From NCBI GenBank assembly GCA_903881535.1, contig CAIRTT010000351.1, forward strand, positions 1 through 33,923: a stretch of 33,923 nucleotides of DNA. Reading direction: 5' to 3'. The stretch is from an uncultured Armatimonadota bacterium. Its GTDB lineage: Bacteria; Armatimonadota; Armatimonadia; Armatimonadales; Armatimonadaceae. The notes beneath the pieces were generated by a model that was not told the DNA's origin, did no database searches, and worked only from the letters and a program-made list of their open reading frames with translations. Numbering within the stretch: the first letter of the stretch is position 1; the number at the start of each line of letters is the position of its first letter. The position numbers and the translations under genes are program-made. Below are positions 8,192 to 15,900 of this stretch, piece after piece.

Positions 8192-8608
8192 TTAGGCCAG
8201 GAGCTCACCTTCGGAGAACCAGAGAGCCATTTCCTCTGCAGCGGTTTCAGGAGCATCTGAACCGTGGATGAGGTTGCTCATCATGTCACAGGTGTAGTCA
8301 CCACGAATGGTTCCAGGGGTGGCATTTGTCGGCTTTGTAGCGCCAATCATCTGGCGGCAAAGAGCGATAGCATCATTGCCTTCCCAGACCATTGCGACAA
8401 CAGGGCCGCTGGTGACAAAGTCCACGAGCTCACCAAAAAATGGCTTGTCAGAGTGCACAGCGTAGTGTGCTTCTGCGGTCTCACGGGTCGGGACGACCAG
8501 CTTGAGAGCAACTAACCGCAGGCCGCGGTTTTCAAAGCGGCGGATGATTTCGCCGGAGAGCCGACGGGCAACACCGTCGGGCTTAACCATAATGTATGTG
8601 CGTTCCAT
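8192..8608 (-). CDS. ndk: Nucleoside diphosphate kinase
   Basis: This 138-residue enzyme transfers phosphate from ATP to nucleoside diphosphates through a phospho-histidine. The start MERTYIMVKPDGVARR and the active-site segment NLIHGSDAPETA, with catalytic His115, are canonical. The open frame could reach a TTG at 8650, but the ATG at 8608 is preferred: it has a GAGGAAG ribosome-binding site about 11 bases upstream and gives the usual family length. It leads directly into queA. Confidence 0.97.
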   Translation of the reverse strand: MERTYIMVKPDGVARRLSGEIIRRFENRGLRLVALKLVVPTRETAEAHYAVHSDKPFFGELVDFVTSGPVVAMVWEGNDAIALCRQMIGATKPTNATPGTIRGDYTCDMMSNLIHGSDAPETAAEEMALWFSEGELLA

Positions 8609-8664
8609 TGTTTGTGCGCTTCCTCGAATATCGCCGCTTGGTCGCGGCAAACCGGGAAAGTTTA

Positions 8665-8703
8665 CCGCGCCTTCAGGGAGTTTTTACATCCCCAAAGGCG
8701 CGG
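8665..8703 (-). terminator. Long hairpin between the Cys-rich protein gene and ndk
   Basis: A perfect 9-bp GC-rich inverted repeat (CCGCGCCTT at 8665-8673 and AAGGCGCGG at 8695-8703) encloses a partly pairing 21-base loop. It starts 10 bp after the stop of the Cys-rich gene and is probably its terminator. The T-rich tail is poor, so it could also be part of the ndk leader. Confidence 0.5.
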
Positions 8704-8712
8704 CATGCACAA

Positions 8713-8958
8713 TTACTTACCGGTGACTTTCTTGAAGATCTTGTCTTGATCCTTCTTGACACCCTCGACACAGCCCTGGCAGCAGACCTTGACGGACTTG
8801 CCGGCATATGCCTTGTTCTTACCGCTGTACTTGACAGCGATTGGATTCTTGCCAAGTGCTTCACCCATGACTGGACATGTGGTCTGCGCCTTGGTTTGTG
8901 CCATTGCGATTGCTGCGAAAGCGGCTGTAACTGCGACAGCCAACATAATCTTGTTCAT
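8713..8958 (-). CDS. Small secreted Cys-rich protein, probable metal binder
   Basis: The 81-residue product begins with a signal peptide (residues 1-20, cleavage likely after AMA). The mature part carries CPVMGE and a later VCCQGCVEGVKKDQ motif, the CPV.G/CC.GC arrangement seen in small YHS/TRASH-like heavy-metal-associated proteins. Four cysteines could bind a soft metal such as copper outside the cytoplasmic membrane; the metal is inferred, not shown. The ATG at 8958 has a strong GGAGGAG ribosome-binding site. An inverted repeat lies in the leader just upstream (8977-9001). Hairpin 8665-8703 follows the stop, so it is probably a single-gene unit. Confidence 0.75.
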   Translation of the reverse strand: MNKIMLAVAVTAAFAAIAMAQTKAQTTCPVMGEALGKNPIAVKYSGKNKAYAGKSVKVCCQGCVEGVKKDQDKIFKKVTGK

Positions 8959-8976
8959 AGTAACTCCTCCAGAATT

Positions 8977-9001
8977 GAGCCCTACTCATATGAGATGGCT
9001 C
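8977..9001. promoter_or_regulatory. Inverted repeat upstream of the Cys-rich protein gene
   Basis: GAGCC and GGCTC arms flank a central perfect palindrome CTCATATGAG (8985-8994), directly upstream of the ribosome-binding site. It could be an operator or an mRNA hairpin controlling this gene. No regulator is identified. Confidence 0.4.
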
Positions 9002-9364
9002 TAATACGTAAGTTTACCGTAATACACGTGCAATAAATTTCCAGGGTTTCCGATGAATATTCAGGGTGCGAATTGACACCGGTATTTACTGGTCGATAGC
9101 ACGTTATGTGAACGAGCAGACCAGACTTACTGACGATAACTGGCACTTCAGACAATCCTTTGGATGCATGTTTGAATATATTGCCAAGGGTGAAATGTCG
9201 TTGCATATGACCTTTCCCGATATGGGCAATTCGCACGGGGAAGGGTTTTGAAAATTTAACAAAGGCTGCTCATTGACATTCAAAATCGCCTGCTTGAATC
9301 TCATCCACCTCCACTTCATAGAAACAATTAAAGGCTTCAGGAAGACATGGTTTGGGGAATCAGC
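9002..9364. other. Gene-poor gap
   Basis: This AT-richer stretch between the Cys-rich protein gene and xerC holds only short overlapping open frames in several directions. None has a recognisable domain or a convincing ribosome-binding site. No RNA gene or strong terminator was seen. It should contain the promoter of the Cys-rich gene. Confidence 0.5.
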
Positions 9365-10288
9365 CTACTTGCCATCAAAGTGGGCAGCGTGGGCATCTTT
9401 AAGCTGCTTGGGCCGGATACGCGTGTAAATCTGTGTGCTTGACAAGTCTTTATGACCAAGAAGCTCCTGGACGACCCGTATATCGGCTCCATTTTCCAGA
9501 AGGTGACTCGCAAATGAGTGACGCATCATGTGTGGCGTTGGCTTAACGCCGACCTGCCCGGATTTCCCCAGCTTGTCAAACAATCTCCGGATGGCTCTGT
9601 CCGACAGCCGTCCACCAAAGCGATTTAGGAAAAGTGCATCTGTGGTGGCACTTCCAGCCGCTGCCAGCAACGATTCACGGCCATCCTTGATATACATTTC
9701 CAAAGCCCTAAGAGCATGACTGCCGAGGAGTGCGTAGCGCTCCTGACCACCCTTAGCGTGCCGGATCCGTAGGGCGCCTTCATCGGTGCCGGTACGAAAA
9801 ACATCGTCCAAATCAAGACCAATGAGCTCTCCTGCACGGATACCGCTGGCATAAAGACACTCCACAATGGCTTTGTCACGAAGTCCGGCGGCGGAATCAT
9901 CACACTTAATATCGAGGAGCGCCCCAATATCTGATGCATCCAAAGCCTTCGGCAACGACTTTCCACGCTTTGGGATATCAACATCGGTGAATGGGTTGCT
10001 CTCAGTCAGCCCGGACTGAATAGCCCAGGTGAAGAATGTCCGCAAGGTTGCGACCCGGCGGGCAATGGATGTCTTCGCCAGGCCATCGACCTTCGTCATG
10101 TGACCAATCCACGAGCGGGCCGTTGCTGCATCCACTTTTAGCACGGATGACTGCTGCGAATGCATTAGATAGCTTACAAATGCTCTGATATCGGCCCGAT
10201 ATGCCCGAACAGTGTGCGGAGAAAGCTGTCGAAGGTCCGCAAGGTGGATACCGAACGCATCCAATGTCGGGTCAATCGCAAGCGCCAT
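9365..10288 (-). CDS. xerC: Tyrosine recombinase, XerC type
   Basis: This 307-residue lambda-integrase-family recombinase has an N-terminal SAM-like core-binding domain (about residues 8-95). All catalytic residues are present in the C-terminal domain: R151, K179, H253, R256, H279 and nucleophile Y288. With XerD it would resolve chromosome dimers at dif. The ATG at 10288 is chosen over the adjacent TTG because TGATG couples it to the HNH gene stop. Assignment as XerC rather than XerD is by comparison with the second recombinase at 22936-23829, whose C-terminus is clearly XerD-like. No dif site was recognised in the window and no mobile-element context is present. Confidence 0.85.
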   Translation of the reverse strand: MALAIDPTLDAFGIHLADLRQLSPHTVRAYRADIRAFVSYLMHSQQSSVLKVDAATARSWIGHMTKVDGLAKTSIARRVATLRTFFTWAIQSGLTESNPFTDVDIPKRGKSLPKALDASDIGALLDIKCDDSAAGLRDKAIVECLYASGIRAGELIGLDLDDVFRTGTDEGALRIRHAKGGQERYALLGSHALRALEMYIKDGRESLLAAAGSATTDALFLNRFGGRLSDRAIRRLFDKLGKSGQVGVKPTPHMMRHSFASHLLENGADIRVVQELLGHKDLSSTQIYTRIRPKQLKDAHAAHFDGK

Positions 10289-10851
10289 CAAGCCAGTATC
10301 TTACTCTGTTCCGCTCCCATAAGGTCAAGGCACGCGGGGAGGTAGTTCCGCCACAGCTGATTTTTCGAGCTCGCCACATATTGTGTAATCCCGATGTACG
10401 GTGTGTAGCGAGGGCGCTTTGGCGCCCGGATCAGACGCATCCCGGACTTTTCCAGAAACTTGTCGGCCTTGCGCGTATTGCACCGCTTGCAACACGTCAC
10501 CAAGTTCTCCCAGGACATGTCCCCACCGTGGCGGCGTGGACGGACGTGGTCGATTGTCATGTCCTTGCCATGCACACCGCAGTACTGGCACGTGTAGTTG
10601 TCGCGTGCGAAGACACTGCGACGGCTGACTTTGAGCTCAGGCATAGGGCGGCGAATCTGCGAGCGCAGCTTTACGACGGATGGAGGTCCTTCGGCCTGGG
10701 ATGGTGCATAAAGGGCATCAGGCAACTCTTCATCTGCTGCCGTATGCAAGATATCCGCCTTGCCCTTGTAAACCAGAATGACAGCCCTGCGCATGTTACA
10801 CACATTCAGTGGTTCATAGTCACAGTTAAGTACAAGAACTTCGCGTCCCAT
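10288..10851 (-). CDS. HNH endonuclease family protein
   Basis: The 187-residue product has a central HNH domain. C88-x2-C91 and C121-x2-C124 form the zinc knuckles, D101-H102 is the first catalytic pair, and N117 lies in the WENLV motif. The N-terminal segment (VLNCDYEPLNVCNMRRAVILVYKGKADIL) is characteristic of a widespread chromosomal HNH family of unknown role, not of homing or restriction enzymes. It is translationally coupled to xerC through a TGATG overlap. A hairpin with a T-tract at 10896-10919 lies 45 bp upstream of its start, so its own promoter is either very close or it depends on read-through from alr. Confidence 0.85.
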   Translation of the reverse strand: MGREVLVLNCDYEPLNVCNMRRAVILVYKGKADILHTAADEELPDALYAPSQAEGPPSVVKLRSQIRRPMPELKVSRRSVFARDNYTCQYCGVHGKDMTIDHVRPRRHGGDMSWENLVTCCKRCNTRKADKFLEKSGMRLIRAPKRPRYTPYIGITQYVASSKNQLWRNYLPACLDLMGAEQSKILA

Positions 10852-10895
10852 TTATCCCACGACCTCAGCAAGCGAAATAGGAGTTAAAGACAAAA

Positions 10896-10919
10896 CCCCC
10901 GGCGCAACGCGCACAGGGG
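10896..10919 (-). terminator. Terminator after alr
   Basis: On the minus strand two stem segments (CCCC/GGGG and GCGC/GCGC, loop GTT) are followed by GTTTTGTCTTT. It probably ends the greA-alr transcript, or attenuates read-through into the HNH gene 45 bp further on. Confidence 0.7.
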
Positions 10920-11046
10920 CAGAATCAGCCAGACACAAGACTAACTGCAAGACATCGGTTCTTCGACACGGATGTCTCTCAAGATATAGCACAGCAGGTC
11001 TGTGAGGATACAAGATATGGTCTTATATCACATCCGGATGCGAACG

Positions 11047-12177
11047 TCACTCAAGCCCCGAATAGCGCCTTGGAACCCGGGGTGAGAGCCCTGTTGTCGG
11101 CCATTGCACGGGAACATCCGCCCACGCGGCCAGCATCGCCACCGTAATCGTGGTATTCCCTTCACTCCCAATCAGCGTCACCCAGTCACCTTCGGTGGCC
11201 TCCGCTATATCGGTAACATCCACCTGAAGCTGGTCCATCGAGACGACGCCGCAAATCTTCGCCTGCTGTCCACGTATCAGAATGTATGTTTCCAGCGCTA
11301 TGTGTCGGGGATAGCCATCCGCATAGCCGACGCCAACCGTTGCAATCCGGGTTTCCCTATCTGTCACAAATGTTGCACCGTAGCCGACAGCATGCCCGGC
11401 TGGGAGGTGTTTGATGAGATGAATACGTGCGCGCCAGCTGAGAACGGGTGTTGTGGGACAAGCTACAGTTGAAATTGGGGCGATGCCATACAAGAGTGCG
11501 CCTGGGCGATGGAGGATGGGGTTGGTAAGGGGGGAGATAATTGCATCCCAGAGTATCCCCGCCGAGTTGTTTACAGAAATGACCGTACTGTCATCGACCA
11601 AGTGGCACCGCATCAGCGCATGGATGTCATCCAACAGCGTGGAGTATTGCCGCTGCATCGATGTGTTATCAGCCGCATCCGCCGATGCCAAATGTGTCGA
11701 GACGCCGCCAAAGCAAACCGTCAGGTCTAGGTTTTGACATGCTTCGATCGCATCGGCGCAGAGTAAGCCCTCACGTCCCATACCCGTATCGAGCATTAGA
11801 AAGCAGTCGTGTGGGCTACCGCCAGCATCGAGAAACGCCTTGAGAAATCCTACACTTGAAATGTGGGGTGTTAGGCGTTGGTTTACGCACAGGCGGGCAG
11901 AGAGAGGTTCGGCGGGTGAGAGGACATGAATCGGGCTGTGCAGCCCACAGGCGCGAAGAAGCTGTCCTTCTGCCGGGGTCGCAACGGCGATGGCGGCGAC
12001 TCCGCCAGCGACAGCCGCGCGTGCGCAGGGGACCAGGCCATGGCCGTAGGCATCCGCCTTAACGACGGCACAAATAGCACCGAAACGCTTTGTGAGCTGC
12101 CTGGCATTCTTGCGGAGTGCCACCAAATCAACAGCGGCGAATGTACGTTGGACATCCGCCGCTGATGCGGCATTCAC
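11047..12177 (-). CDS. alr: Alanine racemase
   Basis: The 376-residue PLP enzyme makes D-alanine for peptidoglycan. The PLP lysine is K40 in VVKADAYGHG, the second catalytic base is Y266 in VGYGATF, and the SMDQLQVDVT block begins near residue 313. The start is GTG at 12177, 5 bp after the greA stop, and the length is normal for the family. It is co-transcribed with greA from the promoter at 12717-12745. A D-Ala-D-Ala dipeptidase of the VanX family is encoded at 24035-24709, but in a separate operon. Confidence 0.96.
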   Translation of the reverse strand: MNAASAADVQRTFAAVDLVALRKNARQLTKRFGAICAVVKADAYGHGLVPCARAAVAGGVAAIAVATPAEGQLLRACGLHSPIHVLSPAEPLSARLCVNQRLTPHISSVGFLKAFLDAGGSPHDCFLMLDTGMGREGLLCADAIEACQNLDLTVCFGGVSTHLASADAADNTSMQRQYSTLLDDIHALMRCHLVDDSTVISVNNSAGILWDAIISPLTNPILHRPGALLYGIAPISTVACPTTPVLSWRARIHLIKHLPAGHAVGYGATFVTDRETRIATVGVGYADGYPRHIALETYILIRGQQAKICGVVSMDQLQVDVTDIAEATEGDWVTLIGSEGNTTITVAMLAAWADVPVQWPTTGLSPRVPRRYSGLE

Positions 12178-12182
12178 ATCTG

Positions 12183-12650
12183 TCAGCTGACTGTGACGAC
12201 GGTGTAGTGTGTCGTGAACCCGTTCACGGTGACCGCGACAGAATCCCCAGCACGGTGACCATTTAGTTGTTTGCCCAGAGGAGAAGCCACACTGATTTGC
12301 TGATTGTCAGGGTCTGCCTCATAGTCACCAACGAGGGTGTACGACTCTTCCGTTTCATCATCCGTGTCACGAAGAGTTACGGTCGCACCCAGCCCGATTG
12401 TCCCTGGAGCATGATGATCATCCTCCACAACAATGGATCTCTCGAGCATCGCTTGCAAGTCTGCAATGCGGCCTTGGATAAAGCCCTGTTGCCGTTTGGA
12501 GTCTTGATAGTCGAAATTCTCAGACAAGTCACCGAGGTCGCGTGCCTGCCGGATACGCTCTGAGAGTGCCGGCATCTCGACGGCCTTCAACTGTTCCAGC
12601 TCAAGTACTATTTTTTGTTTGCCACTCGGCGTTAACACGAAATCTGCCAT
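12183..12650 (-). CDS. greA: Transcription elongation factor GreA
   Basis: The 155-residue product rescues backtracked RNA polymerase by stimulating RNA cleavage. It has the N-terminal coiled coil with the acidic tip GDLSENFDYQ (near residues 39-48) and the C-terminal FKBP-like domain (SPLGKQLNGHRAGDSV). An open frame continues upstream to 12725, but the ATG at 12650 is right. It has GGTGGAG about 8 bases before it, and the upstream frame would overlap the -10 element at 12717-12722. It is divergent from rpoB, a notable pairing of RNA polymerase with its factor. Confidence 0.96.
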   Translation of the reverse strand: MADFVLTPSGKQKIVLELEQLKAVEMPALSERIRQARDLGDLSENFDYQDSKRQQGFIQGRIADLQAMLERSIVVEDDHHAPGTIGLGATVTLRDTDDETEESYTLVGDYEADPDNQQISVASPLGKQLNGHRAGDSVAVTVNGFTTHYTVVTVS

Positions 12651-12716
12651 GATTGCTCCACCAAACGTGTGTGCTACTGCGTATACCAGTGCGTTATTTG
12701 GAACGCATGGTGCGCG

Positions 12717-12745
12717 AGTATACACGCGTACATTTCACTTGGCAA
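12717..12745 (-). promoter_or_regulatory. greA-alr promoter
   Basis: The minus strand has TTGCCA (12740-12745), a 17-bp spacer and TATACT (12717-12722), a near-consensus sigma-70-type promoter. The leader is about 60 nt. Confidence 0.82.
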
Positions 12746-12775
12746 CACAATACCCTTAACTGGACCAGATTATCC

Positions 12776-12804
12776 TTGACTGTTTGTGCTGGTGATGGTA
12801 TTTT
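12776..12804 (+). promoter_or_regulatory. rpoB-rpoC promoter
   Basis: TTGACT (12776-12781), a 17-bp spacer and TATTTT (12799-12804) form a good sigma-70-type promoter. With the start at 12995 the leader is about 185 nt, long enough to hold regulation. A small hairpin (ACAGG tatt CCTGT) lies early in it, and a second perfect -35 (TTGACA) near 12850 lacks a good -10. Confidence 0.75.
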
Positions 12805-12994
12805 GAGGATTCGTGCCACACTGTGTCATTACAGGTATTCCTGTGACTTTTGACAGTAGTGTGACGCGGGAAACATTTGCAGTCGTCGGTGTGGGGATTG
12901 GTTTGCGATAACCTAGCACAACTTGGTGTCGCACGTCAATCAACTGCATCGTCAGATGATAGATGTGCCCGACCTGGGAGGGGTTCAAACTGGT

Positions 12995-15900
12995 ATGGAG
13001 ATTCAGCATTCGGCAAAGCGCGCGCAGCATGCGGCCGGCATTCCCAACCTCATTCAACTTCAATTGGATTCGTTTCGTTGGTTTCTTGAGGAGGGATTGC
13101 ACGAACTGTTCCTATCGTTCTCTCCGATTCATGACCACACGGGCACCATCACCATTGAGTTGATTGACTTCACCCTTGGGGAGCCCAAATACACGCTCGA
13201 GCAGTGTCGCAGCCGTGATGTCACATTTGAGTCTCCGATCAAGGTGCGTGTTCGTTTAACCACGGCGCACGGTGAAGTTAAGGAATCCGAGGTTTACCTT
13301 GGCGACCTTCCACTGATGACGGAAAAGGGTACGTTTATTATCAACGGTGCTGAGCGCGTCGTTGTGTCTCAGCTTTCCCGGTCTCCTGGCATCTATTTCC
13401 GTGATGAACTTGACCTCACCCTGAACTGGCAGTTCTCGGCAACCCTGATCCCTTCTGAGGGTCCATGGGTTGAGATCGAGACAGATACATCCGAGGCAGT
13501 GATGGTCCGGATTGGTCAGAACAAGAAGTTTGCCATCACGACTCTCCTTCGTGCCTTAAACGATCCTAGTCTTCAAAACGACTTGGTGCGTGACCGCCTG
13601 TTGAACCAGGATGAGCTGAGCGGTGTCTTCAATGTTGACTACCGTGAGGCGGTTGGTAAGACGCTTGCCGAGCACGTTGTCGACAACGTAACCGGTGAAG
13701 TTATCTTTGAGGCTGGCTATTCTGTTGTCGCCGCTGACCGTGCAAAGTTCGTTGAACTCGCCGGTGGTGAAGAGTATCTGCGTAATCATCGCCTTAAAGT
13801 GATGTTCAAGGATCCGCAGTACGAAACCGACACACAGATTCTGGAGCGCTTCGGAACGCGTACTGAATTCCAGGCACCGCGCGGTGGCACGGATGAAGAA
13901 CGCGAGCTCTTCGTTACTTCCATTGTGGATACCTATGCCCTGCAGGACTTTGTGTCATCGGCAGGAAAAGTTGTTGCCAGTCCTTATCAGCGGGTTGACA
14001 AAACGGTTGCCAAGACCATTTTGGAGACACTTGAAGCTGAGAATTCAGATGGCATCGTCACGCTGTTGACAGTGCCTAAGTATCTGAACGCGACGCTTGA
14101 TATCGAAGAAGCGAATGTTGTAGATTCCAAGTCCGCGATGTTTGACATTCACCGTAAGCTGCGTCCAGGCGATCCGCCATCCGATGAATCTGTGAGAACC
14201 ATGCTCCGCGGCATGTTCTTCGATGTTCGCCGGTACGACATGGCCAAAGTTGGTCGTCACAAGCTAAACAAGAAGCTCTCGACGCTGCAGATTCCTCACA
14301 AGGTTCGCTGGATTACCCGTACGGATATCTGTGCGATTATTGACTACCTCATCGGGATGCAGGCTGCTGCACGCGCTGATGGTCAGGATGAATCACGTTC
14401 ACGCTATACCCCGGATGACATCGACCACCTTGAGAACAAGCGTGTACGTTCCGTTGGGGAACTGCTTTACTCACAGCTCCGAATGGGCTTCCTCCGTATG
14501 GAGAAGGTTGCCAAGGAGCGTATGACATCGATGGACTCCGATGACATGCTTCCGCCACTTGTCCTTTCGGTCAAGCCGGTGTCCGCTGCCATCAAGAGCT
14601 TCTTCGGGTCATCCCAGCTCTCCCAGTTCATGGACCAGACTAACCCGCTTGCTGAAATTACATCCAAGCGACGTTTGTCCTCCCTCGGACCGGGTGGTCT
14701 TTCCCGCCAGTCGGCCAAACTTGAAGTGCGTGACGTTCACCACTCCCACTACGGCCGGATCTGTCCTATCGAAACGCCTGAAGGACCTAACATTGGTCTG
14801 ATTGGTTCCATGGCAGTGCAGGCACGTGTTGACCAGTTTGGCTTCCTCGAGACGCCTTACCGTAAGGTTATCAATGGCCTTGTCACCCGTGACCTCGAGT
14901 GGCTGCCTGCTGACAATGAGCACCACTACAAGATTGGCCGCGCTCCGCTTGAGGAGGACATTAACGAGGATGGAACATTCAAGTCCAAAACCGTTCAGGT
15001 CCGCTTCAATAGTGACTACCCAGTTGTTTCGACTGGTGAAGTGCAGTTCGTGGATGTCTCTCCTCAGCAGCTGGTTTCTGTCGCGACTGCGATGATTCCA
15101 TTCTTGGAAAACGACGACGCAAACCGTGCACTTATGGGCGCGAACATGCAACGTCAGGCAGTGCCAACGGTTCGCCCGGCGGCGCCTCTTGTCAAGACTG
15201 GCATGGAGCGCAAGGCTGCAGTTGATTCTGGGGCTGTGATTCTTGCAAAGCGTAACGGAACTGTGCATCGTGTTACGAGCAAGGAAGTTGTCCTCAAGAC
15301 GCCACGCGGCGAGTTTGACCGCTACGTCCTGCTGAACATGGTCCGCTCTAACCAAGGTACCTGTATTTCACAGCGTCCAAAGGTTGATCTTGGTCAGGTA
15401 CTCCGTACGGGTGATCTGATTGCGGATGGGCCATGCTGTGACAATGGTGAGCTTAGCCTTGGACAGAATGTCCTCGTTGCGTTTATGCCATGGAATGGCT
15501 ACAACTACGAGGATGCTATTCTCCTTAGCCAGCGACTCGTAAAGGATGATGTTTTCACATCCATCCACATCGAGAAGTATGAACTCGAAGCCCGTGACAC
15601 CAAGCTCGGACCTGAGGAAATGACGCGGGACATCCCTAATGTCGGTGAAGATGCCCTCAAGGACCTCGATGAAGATGGAATCATCCGCATCGGTGCTGAA
15701 GTCCGCTCAGATGACATTCTGATCGGTAAAGTCGCGCCTAAGGGTCAGGGAGAGCTGACGGCGGAAGAGCGCCTGATTATCGCAATCTTTGGTAAGAAGG
15801 CTGAAGATACTCGTGATGTATCTCTCCGTGTTCCACACGGTGAGAAGGGCAAGATTGTCGACATCAAGGTATTCAGCCGTCATAAGTACCGGTGCCGCGT

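Noticed and set aside
9066..9319. Short open frames on both strands in the 9002-9364 gap
   Set aside because: They overlap one another, have no recognised domain or clear ribosome-binding site, and the stretch is AT-richer than the genes around it.
9365..10851. HNH endonuclease plus tyrosine recombinase as a mobile element
   Set aside because: No flanking repeats, tRNA target or phage genes. Both belong to chromosomal families, and the recombinase has a likely XerD partner elsewhere in the window.
12651..12725. 25-residue N-terminal extension of GreA
   Set aside because: It covers the greA -10 element, and the ATG at 12650 gives the family-typical start with a ribosome-binding site.
14609..15355. 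248-codon open frame antisense to rpoB
   Set aside because: Shadow of rpoB; no domain and no ribosome-binding site.
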